Source: Sphingomonas sp. LHG3406-1
GTDB taxonomy: Bacteria > Pseudomonadota > Alphaproteobacteria > Sphingomonadales > Sphingomonadaceae
Length of the DNA stretch: 64,000 bases
Assembly: GCF_029637485.1 (NCBI RefSeq)
Contig: NZ_CP069128.1
Span: forward strand, 744,001 to 808,000
Reading direction: 5' to 3'
Part shown: one piece after another, positions 54,253 through 62,318 of the stretch
Layout: every line of letters starts with the position of its first letter
How positions within the stretch are numbered: position 1 is the stretch's first letter
Notes under the pieces: model-generated
Told to the model about the DNA's origin: nothing
The model's database searches: none
Seen by the model: only the letters and a program-made list of their open reading frames with translations
Made by a program: the position numbers and the translations under genes

Positions 54253-55674
54253 TTAGAACCAGGTTCGTACGCCGATGAGCAGCTGGAGAGCGCCCGCCTT
54301 CTCGCCCTCGGCTCGCCTGTAACTGGCGGTTCTGCCGAAAGCGCGCTCGTACTGAACACCAATGTATGGAGCGAACTCACGCCTGATGTCGTATCGAAGG
54401 CGGGCACCGAACTCAGCCTTGGACAGGCCAGCACCAACCCCGATCTCGCGGCTATTCTGAGCGGCAAAGTCGAACTCGACCCTTGGCTGCAGGATGAGGC
54501 GCTGCGTTATGCGCTGATCGTAATAGCCACCAACGCGAGCGGAGAGCTCGCCCTTGTTCGACAGGAAGAGCGCGCCCTCAACGTCGAAGAAGCTGGGGGC
54601 AAGTCCCTCCAACTGCACGGTGGCGTACACGCGCGATGGGTTCGGCTTGAAGTCATAGCGAAGCCCGCCTTGCACATTCCAGTATGGGTCTATCGCGTGG
54701 CTGTAGAGGGCCTGGACCTCGGCGCTCTCAATGCCCTCACCGAAGGCGCCTTCACCTTCGGTCTTGAGCCAGAACCGGTTTATGTCGCCGCCGTACCAGG
54801 CTTCGCTTTCCCAGCCGTAGCCATCAGCGCCCTTCCCAGCTCGATATTCAGCGATGTTGTTCAAGACCTGGAAGAACTTCTGGTCGCCATGAAACTCTTC
54901 GAGGTGGTGACGCCCCATGTCCATGGCCGCTCGGCCGTAGAATGCGTCCGCTGCATTCGCGGTGGGTACAGGCGGCGGCGGCGCGTTTCCGGCCGGAAGG
55001 TTGGTGCCCTCGAGCGCAGCACTGGATTGACCCGAGCCTTGGGCTGGACTCGGCGTGCAGTGACCCATGGCTGCATGCTCAGGCGGACAGGCCGCCTGAG
55101 CTGGCGCAGACTGAGACTTGGGGGCGGACACTGACTGAGCCTGGGACGCCGAGGGTGTGCAGTGACCCATCGCCGCATGCTCGGGCGGACAAGCGGTCTG
55201 ACCCGTTGCAGCTGCAGGAGCAGCTGGGGTCGTTCGAGCAGGCGCTGCCTGCACCGTTGTTGGAGCTGCGGGTGTGCAATGTCCCATAGCGGCATGTTCT
55301 GGCGCACAGGTCGCCTGCGGAGGCGTCGATCGAGCCGGCGCAGCTCCCGAAGCCTGTTGCTGCGGAGACAGAGTCGGCTGAGGTTGGGGGGCCGGCGTAC
55401 AATGGCCCATGGCCGCATGCTCGGGCGGACAGGCAGACTGTGCAGTTGAAGTGGACGCAGGCCTTGTTCCTGCCCCGGGCTGCTGTCTTTGCACGGGTCG
55501 AACCGGCGCGGGCGTGCAGTGACCCATGGCGGCATGCTCCGGAAGGCAAGCAGACTGCTCTGACGTACTTGCGGCAGGCTGATTGCTGTGCCCTGCATGT
55601 TGCGCTGCTGCAGGTGCTGCCGGCACGACAGCCGCTGCGGCTCCAAGCAGAGCCAGCTTAAGAGGCGAGGTCAT
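54253..55674 (-). CDS. copB: CopB, outer-membrane copper resistance protein with five CxPEHAAMGHC repeats
   Basis: A 473-residue protein. The signal peptide MTSPLKLALLGAAAAVVPAAPAAAQ is followed by a ~190-residue disordered Pro/Ala/Gln region holding five copies of C-x-P-E-H-A-A-M-G-H-C at Cys 43, 82, 123, 162 and 196. From about residue 240 is the CopB beta-barrel (AAMDMGRHHLEEFHGDQKFFQVLNN, WESEAWYGGDINRFWLKTEGEG, GLRYDFKPNPSRVYATVQLEGLAP). CopB exports or sequesters periplasmic copper. Usual CopB N-termini carry Met/His-rich repeats; here they are replaced by this Cys/His/Met motif. It overlaps copA by 17 bp. Confidence 0.92.
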   Translation of the reverse strand: MTSPLKLALLGAAAAVVPAAPAAAQHAGHSNQPAASTSEQSACLPEHAAMGHCTPAPVRPVQRQQPGAGTRPASTSTAQSACPPEHAAMGHCTPAPQPQPTLSPQQQASGAAPARSTPPQATCAPEHAAMGHCTPAAPTTVQAAPARTTPAAPAAATGQTACPPEHAAMGHCTPSASQAQSVSAPKSQSAPAQAACPPEHAAMGHCTPSPAQGSGQSSAALEGTNLPAGNAPPPPVPTANAADAFYGRAAMDMGRHHLEEFHGDQKFFQVLNNIAEYRAGKGADGYGWESEAWYGGDINRFWLKTEGEGAFGEGIESAEVQALYSHAIDPYWNVQGGLRYDFKPNPSRVYATVQLEGLAPSFFDVEGALFLSNKGELSARVGGYYDQRITQRLILQPRVEFDFAAQNSREIGVGAGLSKAEFGARLRYDIRREFAPYIGVQYERAFGRTASYRRAEGEKAGALQLLIGVRTWF

Positions 55675-57739
55675 TTTGCATGTCTCCCTGCAAGGGGCGC
55701 ACGGTGACGACCCGCATCATCCCGGCAGTCATGTGGTAGAGGTTGTGGCAGTGGAACGCCCAGTCGCCGGCCGCATCGGCGGTCACGTCGAACGTCATTT
55801 TGCCTCCTGGCGGCACGTTCACGGTGTGCTTGCGAGGGGCGTAAGCACCATGGCCAGTGACCAGTTCGAAGAAATGCCCATGCAAATGGATCGGGTGGGG
55901 CATCATGGTGTCATTCACCAATGTGACACGCACCCGTTCGTTAAGCCGGAACGGAATGGGATCAGCGGGATCGCTGAGCTTCTTGCCATCAAAGCCCCAC
56001 ATGTAGCGTTCCATGTTTCCGGTAAGATGGATCTCCAACTGGCGGGTCGGTGCGCGGACATCGGGATTGCGCTGAAGGGCCACTAGATCACGATAGGTAA
56101 GCACCCTGTGATCCATGCCCTCAAGGCCCTGCGGTGGCTCGCCAGTTCGATCCATCGGCATCGGCGAGATCGACTGGACACCAGGGTTCTTGTCGACCTG
56201 AGGCGCGTTCTTGAAATCACGCATGCTCATGGATCCGTGATCCATACCCTGCATGGCGCCACCCTGCGCCGAAGAGCCATGTCCCATGGCCGAATGGTCC
56301 ATGCCTGCCATCGAGCCAGCCGCAGCGGGTCCAGCAGTGCCATGACCCATGGCTGCGTGGTCCATGCCGGCCATAGAGCCTTGCCCCATGCCGCTCATCG
56401 TGGCTGCTACGGCCGCTCCGGCGGCAGCCTTGATCGTTCCGTGGTCGGTGGGCTCCTTCCAGCCCGTCAGCTTCCACAGATTGCGGGACGCGTTCTGCTC
56501 AGCCGAGGGATCGACACCTCGCCGAACGGCAACGTTCGGAATGTTAGGTCCGTCTGCGGCCATACCGCCATGGTTCATGCCGGCCATCCCGCCATGATCC
56601 ATCCCCGCCATGCCGCTCATATCCATGCCCATGTCTTTCATGGTGAGCAGGGGACGGGGGCGGAGTGGTGGAACGGGCGCGAACATCCCCTCGCGCGGCG
56701 CAAGCGTGGCTCGACCCATTCCAGACCGGTCGATCGCCTCGCTGACGAAGCTGTAGGCGCGGTCCCCGGGGGTGACGACGACATCAAACGTTTCAGCGAC
56801 GCCGATCTGGAACTCATCAACGGTAACGGGACGGACATTCTGACCATCCGCTTGGACGACCGTCATCGGCAGGTCAGGGATGCGGACATTGAAGTTCGTC
56901 TGGGCCGACGCGTTGATGATGCGAAGCCGCACGCGTTCGCCGGCACGAAACAGGCCCGTCCAATTGTCGTAAGGTCCGTGGCCATTGACCGTGAAATTGT
57001 AGGTCGATCCAGTGACGTCGGCGATGTCGGCGGGGTCCATCCGCATCTTGGCCCATTCACGCCGCTCCTTGGCAGGCATGTCGCGGCCGGCAAGCGCACC
57101 CGAGAGGGTCAGGCGCTGATGGTTGAAGTAGCCACCGCCCATCTGCTTCAGCTTCTTGTAGACCGTGGCGCCGCTCAGCGGCGTGTGATCGGAGAGGACG
57201 AGCACGTGCTCGCGGTCGTAAGCGACAGGATCAGGCCCGACCGGATCGATTATGATCGGGCCATAAAGGCCATCCTCCTCCTGGTAGGCCGAATGCGAAT
57301 GGTACCAGTACGTCCCGTAGTGGGGGACCGCGAACTCGTAGGTGAAGGTCGAGCGAGGCATGATGCCTGGAAAGCTGACGCCTGGAACCCCGTCCATCTG
57401 GAAAGGCACGAGCAGCCCGTGCCAGTGGATCGAGCTCTCTTCATCAAGCGTGTTCTGCACCCGCAGGCGTACACGCTCACCTTCCTTGAGGCGGACGAGC
57501 GGAGCTGGCACGGTGCCGTTCACTCCGATGGCGCGGCTAACCTTGCCGTCCACCTTCACGGCGACTTGGCCGATCGTCAGAGCGATATCAGAGCCGCTAA
57601 CGGTAGGTAGCGGCCGAGCGATCCCGCGAGACACGGTCTGTGCCCAGGCGGGCATAGCAGCAGCGAAGCCGACGCCGGCACCGCCAAGGGCGGCGGCGCG
57701 CAGAAACTGGCGCCGCTCGAGAGCGAGCTTATCAAACAT
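55658..57739 (-). CDS. copA: CopA, multicopper oxidase of the copper resistance system
   Basis: A 693-residue periplasmic oxidase converting Cu(I) to Cu(II). ATG 57739 is chosen over 57760 because AAGGA lies 7 nt upstream. Tat signal: ERRQFLRAAALGGAGVG. Three cupredoxin domains: SIHWHGLLV (HWHG), YWYHSHSAYQ (HSHS), MPHPIHLHGHFFEL (HxHGH) and FHCHNLYHMTAGMM (HCHxxxHxxxM type 1 site). The Met-rich loop at residues about 385-540 (DMGMDMSGMAGMDHGGMAGMNH, GSMAGMDHSAMGHG) is the usual CopA copper-binding insert. Followed by copB with a 17-bp overlap. Confidence 0.94.
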   Translation of the reverse strand: MFDKLALERRQFLRAAALGGAGVGFAAAMPAWAQTVSRGIARPLPTVSGSDIALTIGQVAVKVDGKVSRAIGVNGTVPAPLVRLKEGERVRLRVQNTLDEESSIHWHGLLVPFQMDGVPGVSFPGIMPRSTFTYEFAVPHYGTYWYHSHSAYQEEDGLYGPIIIDPVGPDPVAYDREHVLVLSDHTPLSGATVYKKLKQMGGGYFNHQRLTLSGALAGRDMPAKERREWAKMRMDPADIADVTGSTYNFTVNGHGPYDNWTGLFRAGERVRLRIINASAQTNFNVRIPDLPMTVVQADGQNVRPVTVDEFQIGVAETFDVVVTPGDRAYSFVSEAIDRSGMGRATLAPREGMFAPVPPLRPRPLLTMKDMGMDMSGMAGMDHGGMAGMNHGGMAADGPNIPNVAVRRGVDPSAEQNASRNLWKLTGWKEPTDHGTIKAAAGAAVAATMSGMGQGSMAGMDHAAMGHGTAGPAAAGSMAGMDHSAMGHGSSAQGGAMQGMDHGSMSMRDFKNAPQVDKNPGVQSISPMPMDRTGEPPQGLEGMDHRVLTYRDLVALQRNPDVRAPTRQLEIHLTGNMERYMWGFDGKKLSDPADPIPFRLNERVRVTLVNDTMMPHPIHLHGHFFELVTGHGAYAPRKHTVNVPPGGKMTFDVTADAAGDWAFHCHNLYHMTAGMMRVVTVRPLQGDMQNDLAS

Positions 57740-57818
57740 GTAGGATCCTTGCGGAGTCATGGCGCGAAAGGGGGCCGGCGGCGGCCCTAAGGCGCACCGC
57801 CAGCTTCCTCAGAGCGGC

Positions 57819-58088
57819 TTAGTGCTGGTGACTGCCGGGTGCGGCAGTCTTGGACATGTCGTAGCCCGCGTGCGGATCGGTGCCAGCCTTCATGTCATGG
57901 CCCATCTTGGAATGGTCCATCTTGGAATGGTCCATGTCCTTGCAGCAGTCGGACTTCATGTCCTTGCAGCAGGGCTTGTCCATTTTCTCGCAGCAGGTGG
58001 CCTTGGGAGCAGGCGCAGGAGCAACCTGGGCCTGAGCAACCGCCGGAAGAGCAATTGACAGAGCGATTGCCGTCAGAATCTTGTTCAT
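57819..58088 (-). CDS. Small exported Cys/Met/His-rich copper-binding protein
   Basis: An 89-residue protein: signal peptide MNKILTAIALSIALPAVAQAQ, then a tail made of CC-x5-CC-x6-CC blocks (CCEKMDKPCCKDMKSDCCKDM), then DHSKMDHSKMGHDMKAG and a terminal HQH. Three adjacent Cys pairs and repeated MDH units in ~60 residues suggest a metallothionein-like Cu(I) buffer in the periplasm. It is not a named family that I can identify. It lies between the first operon gene and copA. Confidence 0.85.
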   Translation of the reverse strand: MNKILTAIALSIALPAVAQAQVAPAPAPKATCCEKMDKPCCKDMKSDCCKDMDHSKMDHSKMGHDMKAGTDPHAGYDMSKTAAPGSHQH

Positions 58089-58122
58089 GTGAGTCTCCGT
58101 GAAATCGAGAATTTGTTCGATT

Positions 58123-58482
58123 TCACGCAGATCGTGGAGGAGGTGTAGCAAGCTCGCGCGGTGAGCCAATCAGGACGATTGATGGCGACGATGTGACGTC
58201 CGCATGGATAACCATGTGGTCCGCAGCGGGAGCTGTCGGTGTCACTGCAATACCCATGCACATCGATGCACAGCAGTTCTTGCCGGGTACCTTCTCGGGC
58301 TTGGAGCCCTCATCAGATGCCCCATCGCAATGCGCGGATGCACTCGTCTGCTGGTGGTGCGAAGATGTGGGAGCTGACTGCTGCTCCATTGCGTTCGTCG
58401 TCACCGGGGCCACAAGCACCGCCAGCGCCAGAAGCGCTTGCAGAAGCCCTCGAAGGCTCGTGATGTGACGTAGCAGGTGCAT
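58123..58482 (-). CDS. First gene of the copper operon: small Cys-containing exported protein
   Basis: A 119-residue protein from ATG 58482 (MHLLRHITSLRGLLQALLALAVLVAPVTTNAMEQ); a TTG seven codons upstream is possible. A signal-like helix is followed by a His/Ser region (SHHQQTSASAHCDGASDEG), then NCCASMCMGIAVTP with three Cys and two Met, and a hydrophobic tail. Such DUF2946-like proteins are common at the head of copper operons; function unknown. About 75 bp downstream of the CueR-type promoter. Confidence 0.75.
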   Translation of the reverse strand: MHLLRHITSLRGLLQALLALAVLVAPVTTNAMEQQSAPTSSHHQQTSASAHCDGASDEGSKPEKVPGKNCCASMCMGIAVTPTAPAADHMVIHADVTSSPSIVLIGSPRELATPPPRSA

Positions 58483-58556
58483 TATGTCGGCTAGTAGGCC
58501 CAATCCGTTCTAGACGCTTCCGTTCCCTGCTGGGCCGGACTCTATCATGAGATGCC

Positions 58557-58587
58557 CATATAGGGTTTGACACTGTGTCAGGGTCAA
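58557..58587 (-). promoter_or_regulatory. CueR-type promoter and operator for the copper operon
   Basis: On the minus strand TTGACC (58587-58582, -35) and TATATG (58562-58557, -10) are separated by 19 bp, the lengthened spacer of MerR-family promoters. The spacer holds the palindrome TGACACAGTGTCA. The -35 box overlaps the stop codon of cueR. Confidence 0.8.
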
Positions 58588-58994
58588 GTGCCTTCTAGTT
58601 TACACTTTGCGGATTCAAGGCCCGCCAAGATGGGGCAATCAGGCCTATCATCACCGCTGCAGGCATCGGCAAGGCCCTGCAGAGTGGCCCGCATCTCCTC
58701 TAGTTGGCGGGCCTTACGGCCGAGTTCTTCTGCCCTGGCGAGAGCCAGTGTCTTAACATCGGCGCTGGAACGGGAACGGTCCTGCCAAAGCTGCAGAAGC
58801 TGCCGAATGTCCTCGATAGGAAAGCCGACGTCTCTCGCTCGGCCTATGAAGTGAAGCGTATGGAGATCGCGCTCGTCATAATCGCGATAGCCGGAGTCGC
58901 GCCTGGCTGCCTGAGGTATCAAGCCGATCTTCTCGTAGTGCCGGATCATCCGCTGGCTTACACCGCTTGCCGTAGAGATTTGCCCGATTTTCAC
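58584..58994 (-). CDS. cueR: CueR, Cu(I)-responsive MerR-family activator
   Basis: A 136-residue activator. MKIGQISTASGVSQRMIRHYEKIGLI is the MerR winged-helix start. Ser77 and the metal loop with Cys112 and Cys120 (ACSGDDRPDCPIL) match the numbering of E. coli CueR, where S77, C112 and C120 define selectivity for monovalent ions. It ends with CKLEGT. Its stop overlaps the -35 box of the operon it should activate. It is divergent from arsR, with a 279-bp gap and no obvious gene between. Confidence 0.94.
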   Translation of the reverse strand: MKIGQISTASGVSQRMIRHYEKIGLIPQAARRDSGYRDYDERDLHTLHFIGRARDVGFPIEDIRQLLQLWQDRSRSSADVKTLALARAEELGRKARQLEEMRATLQGLADACSGDDRPDCPILAGLESAKCKLEGT

Positions 58995-59255
58995 GCGAAC
59001 CGACGCTCCTCAACGCGAATCCGACCAGCGAGTCTCCTCGTTTCAAGATTGTAGGACGGAATCTCCGCACTTGGACAGCAATCAAACTGGCACTGCCAAG
59101 GTGATCCTCTCAGCTGCACGCTCAAGAGCCGCTTTCCATCACGTGGCCGATTTTTCGCGAGGAGGCTCATCGAGAACCTCAGTCGCCAGGAAGACACAAA
59201 TGAGGCAGCCACGGGCTAAGTCCAAAGTTCTTGGGGACTAGCCTCCAAAAGACTC

Positions 59256-59271
59256 ATCGGTTAATCCCGAT
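59256..59271. promoter_or_regulatory. Inverted repeat at the arsR start (candidate ArsR operator)
   Basis: ATCGG-TTAATC-CCGAT, 5-bp arms and a 6-nt spacer, ends 2 nt before the arsR ATG. No Shine-Dalgarno lies between it and the start, so the arsR message may be leaderless. Confidence 0.55.
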
Positions 59272-59273
59272 AA

Positions 59274-59603
59274 ATGACAGCGGAAGAAGCTCTAGCCGCG
59301 CTGGCGGCGCTCTCGAACCCGACCCGGCTTGAGACTTTCCGGCTCCTCGTCCGACAGGAACCCACCGGGCTTACGACAGGCGAGATCGTGAGCCAGATTG
59401 GTATCACCCAAAGCACCTTATCCACACACCTTGCAGTGCTTGCGAAGGCCAAACTGGTGCGAGCCGAAAAGCAGGGCCGCAATCAGGTCCAGCATGCCGA
59501 GGTCGATACGCTCCGCGAGCTGATGCTCTTCCTGGCCAAGGATTGTTGCAGTGGAAGTCCGCAACTCTGTGACCCGCTGATCGCCGAACTCACCTGCCGC
59601 TGA
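59274..59603 (+). CDS. arsR: ArsR-family arsenic-responsive repressor
   Basis: A 109-residue winged-helix repressor. HTH: LTTGEIVSQIGITQSTLSTHLAVLAKAKLV. The As(III) site is C-terminal (Cys91, Cys92, Cys99 and Cys108 in KDCCSGSPQLCD...TCR), the arrangement of the C-terminal-site ArsR clade and not the ELCVCDL helix-3 site. It starts an operon with arsC, acr3 and arsH. The 5-bp inverted repeat at 59256-59271 is a candidate operator. Confidence 0.92.
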   Translation: MTAEEALAALAALSNPTRLETFRLLVRQEPTGLTTGEIVSQIGITQSTLSTHLAVLAKAKLVRAEKQGRNQVQHAEVDTLRELMLFLAKDCCSGSPQLCDPLIAELTCR

Positions 59604-59614
59604 CGGAACCGCCC

Positions 59615-60040
59615 ATGACCGACATCGTGATCTACCATAATCCTGCCTGCGGCACGTCGCGTAACGTGCTGGCAATGATCCGCAACTCCGGCGTCGAGCC
59701 CCACGTGGTCGAGTATCTGAAGACCCCACTGGCGCGGGCCTTGCTCGTCGAGTTGATCAAACGAGCCGCAATGAAACCACGCGACCTGCTGCGGGAGAAG
59801 GGCACCCCCTTTGCTGAACTTGGACTGCAGGACGCCAGTCTCTCTGACGAGGCGCTGATCGACGCTATGATCGAGCACCCGATACTCATCAATCGGCCTT
59901 TGGTGGTGACGCCCTTGGGAGTGAAGCTCTGCCGCCCATCCGAGGCGGTGCTCGATATCTTGCCCGATCCCCAAGGCGGCGCCTTCGCCAAGGAGGATGG
60001 CGAGCAGGTAGTCGACACCGCTGGCCAGAAGCTGAGCTGA
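59615..60040 (+). CDS. arsC: Arsenate reductase (glutaredoxin-dependent)
   Basis: A 141-residue enzyme reducing As(V) to As(III) using glutathione and glutaredoxin. [19 protein letters not shown] has the catalytic Cys12 in HNPxCGTSRN. Arg residues in the [19 protein letters not shown] region correspond to the oxyanion-binding positions of E. coli ArsC. It starts 11 bp after arsR and its TGA overlaps the acr3 ATG by one base. Confidence 0.94.
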   Translation: MTDIVIYHNPACGTSRNVLAMIRNSGVEPHVVEYLKTPLARALLVELIKRAAMKPRDLLREKGTPFAELGLQDASLSDEALIDAMIEHPILINRPLVVTPLGVKLCRPSEAVLDILPDPQGGAFAKEDGEQVVDTAGQKLS

Positions 60041-61101
60041 TGGAGCAGCTTTCCCGCCCTGAGCGGCTTGGATTCCTCGATCGCTGGCTCACGCTCTGGA
60101 TCTTCGCCGCGATGGCTCTGGGCCTAGTGCTCGGCAGCGTCTTCCCGGGCCTGCCATCGGCGCTGAATGACCTGTCGATTGGGTCGACCAACGTGCCGAT
60201 CGCGATCGGCCTCATTCTGATGATGTACCCGCCGCTGGCACGTGTCCGTTACGACGATCTACCGAAGGTGTTTGCAGACAAGCGCGTGCTTGCCCTGTCG
60301 CTGGTCCAGAATTGGCTGATCGGCCCGGCCCTCATGTTCGTGCTCGCCGTTATCTTCCTGCGAGACAGCCCTGAATACATGACGGGCGTCATCCTGATCG
60401 GCCTCGCGCGATGTATCGCCATGGTGCTGGTCTGGAACCAGCTTGCGCGGGGCGACAACCAATATGTCGCAGGCCTGGTGGCCTTCAATTCCATCTTCCA
60501 GATCGTCTTCTTCAGCGCTTACGCTTGGCTGTTCCTCAGCTTCCTTCCACCGCTCTTCGGTCTTGGGGGCAGCGTGATCGACGTGAGCTTCTGGACGATC
60601 GCCCAGGCGGTGCTGATCTACCTTGGGCTGCCCTTCTTGGCCGGCTTCCTGACGCGTCGGCTACTCGTCGCGAAACGGGGGGCGGATTGGTACGAGGCCG
60701 TGTTCCTGCCGCGGATTGGCCCGATCACGTTGGCTGCGCTGCTCTTCACCATTGTCGCCATGTTCACGCTGAAGGGCGGTGACGTGGTGCGCTTGCCGAT
60801 AGACGCCATCCGGATCGCTATTCCGCTCACCATCTACTTCGTGGTGCAGTTCCTGATCAGCTTCCTCATGGGCAAGCTGATCGACGCAGACTACCCCCGA
60901 ACCACGGCAATCGCCTTCACCGCCTCTGGCAACAACTTTGAGCTGGCAATCGCGGTCGCCATTGCTGCTTTTGGCTTGGCATCCCCAGTCGCATTCGCAG
61001 CAGTCATCGGGCCTCTTGTCGAGGTGCCCGTCCTTATCCTGCTCGTTCACGTGGCCCTGCGGCTTGGACGCCGGTGGTTCCCATCGACCGCGCCTGCCTA
61101 A
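60040..61101 (+). CDS. acr3: ACR3-family arsenite efflux permease
   Basis: A 353-residue inner-membrane protein with 10 helices. Start [22 protein letters not shown]. The conserved [33 protein letters not shown] carries the essential Cys of ACR3 (about residue 128); [19 protein letters not shown] is the second conserved helix motif. It exports As(III) by proton or ion exchange. Sometimes annotated as arsB, but the sequence is of the ACR3 type. It is followed by arsH after 9 bp. Confidence 0.94.
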   Translation: MEQLSRPERLGFLDRWLTLWIFAAMALGLVLGSVFPGLPSALNDLSIGSTNVPIAIGLILMMYPPLARVRYDDLPKVFADKRVLALSLVQNWLIGPALMFVLAVIFLRDSPEYMTGVILIGLARCIAMVLVWNQLARGDNQYVAGLVAFNSIFQIVFFSAYAWLFLSFLPPLFGLGGSVIDVSFWTIAQAVLIYLGLPFLAGFLTRRLLVAKRGADWYEAVFLPRIGPITLAALLFTIVAMFTLKGGDVVRLPIDAIRIAIPLTIYFVVQFLISFLMGKLIDADYPRTTAIAFTASGNNFELAIAVAIAAFGLASPVAFAAVIGPLVEVPVLILLVHVALRLGRRWFPSTAPA

Positions 61102-61110
61102 GGACATCGG

Positions 61111-61853
61111 ATGCCGCTTCGAACTCTTGCCGATGCCGACTATCTGCCCGCGCTCGAGCGGGCCTACATCTTCAACCGACTCGCGAACGGCTTAGGCTCA
61201 AACGACCCGCCGCCGCGCATCCTCTTGCTCTACGGGTCGCTGCGAGAGCGGTCCTACTCGCGCCTTTGCGTTGAAGAGGCGGCGCGCCTGCTACAGTTCT
61301 TTGGCTGCGAAACGCAAATCTTTGATCCTTCAACGTTGCCGCTGCCCGATCAGGTCGTCAGCGACGACCATCCAGCCGTTCATGAGCTTCGCGAGCTGTC
61401 GCTCTGGTCCGAGGGACAAGTCTGGTGCAGTCCCGAGCGCCACGGCCAGATCACCGGTGTGATGAAGGCACAGATTGACTCCTTCCGCTGGCCATGGGCG
61501 GGATGCGCCCGACCCAAGGTAGAACGCTGGCTGTCATGCAGGTGTCGGCCGGGTCGCAGTCGTTTAACGGTGTCAACACCCTACGCATCTTGGGCAGGTG
61601 GATGCGCATGTTCACCATCCCGAACCAGTCGTCGGTCGCTAAGGCCTTCAACGAATTTGATGAGCGTGGCCGGATGAAGCCCTCGAGCTACTATGAGCGG
61701 ATCGTCGACGTGATGGAGGAGCTGGTTCGCTTCACCGTGCTAATGCGCCCGCATACAGCCTCGCTCGTGGACCGCTACTCCGAACGCAAAGCGGCCGATT
61801 TGCCGGTCGATAGAGGGAAAGACTTGTCGAGCATTGCTCTTGGTGGCCGCTAA
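61111..61853 (+). pseudogene. arsH: arsH with one-base deletion (frameshift)
   Basis: The first frame (61111-61480 or so) encodes the ArsH N-terminal half: [27 protein letters not shown] (flavodoxin-type FMN loop) and [17 protein letters not shown]. The second half is in another frame (to 61853): [39 protein letters not shown] and YSERKAAD. Comparison with ArsH shows that one base is missing in GACTCCTTCCGCTGGCC near 61478-61486; inserting one restores the reading. ArsH is an NADPH:FMN/organoarsenical oxidoreductase. It is either a real inactivation or a sequencing error. Confidence 0.85.
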
Positions 61854-61961
61854 GGAGATCCACTTGGCTATTGTTTGCGGTCCTAGAACAATCCCGCCGG
61901 TGTTTGGTTTGGGTGGAAGGCGGACGTTGCTCGCAGCTTCCCTAAAAGCTAATCGGTCGCA

Positions 61962-62318
61962 ATGCCTTCCTCTGACAAAGCGGTCGCCACCCTTGCTGCG
62001 TTGACGAGCACAGGCGGCGTCACGGCCGCAGCCGCGTGCTGCATACTTCCGTTGGTGCTTGCAGGTGTGGGCGTTGGAGCGTCCACATTGGCGCCGCTGG
62101 TCCCACTACACTGGCCGATCACCGCCGTAGCCCTCCTCTGTTTGGCAGGGGGGTGGGGCCTCTATGTTCGGCGCCGGAGAGAGTGCGCTCGGCGCTCAGA
62201 ATGCTCACCACCGGCCCGAAGCACACTAGTCTTACTAACTGTGGCCTCAGTTCTTGTGCTCACATCGGCCGCATGGCCTTTACTTGAGCAGCCTCTCATG
62301 CGGGCTCTTGGCGGATGA
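61962..62318 (+). CDS. MerT-like mercuric/metal transport protein
   Basis: A 118-residue membrane protein with 3 helices. AAAACCILPLVLAGVGVG (Cys26-Cys27) resembles the vicinal Cys pair of MerT helix 1, ahead of the LAPLVPLHWPITAVALLCLAGGWGLYVRRRREC segment. MerT delivers Hg(II) to the cytoplasmic reductase, but no merA or merP is next to it. It overlaps the next gene by 4 nt. Substrate unproven. Confidence 0.75.
   Translation: MPSSDKAVATLAALTSTGGVTAAAACCILPLVLAGVGVGASTLAPLVPLHWPITAVALLCLAGGWGLYVRRRRECARRSECSPPARSTLVLLTVASVLVLTSAAWPLLEQPLMRALGG

Noticed and set aside
54942..55661. Regularly spaced ~120-bp repeats that could suggest a CRISPR array
   Set aside because: The period is three times 34-41 codons and the frame encodes the CxPEHAAMGHC repeats of CopB; repeats are coding, with synonymous variation. 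No CRISPR-like spacers or cas genes are seen anywhere in the window.
56108..57610. 500-residue rightward ORF antisense to copA
   Set aside because: Shadow of copA; His/Arg-rich with no signature.
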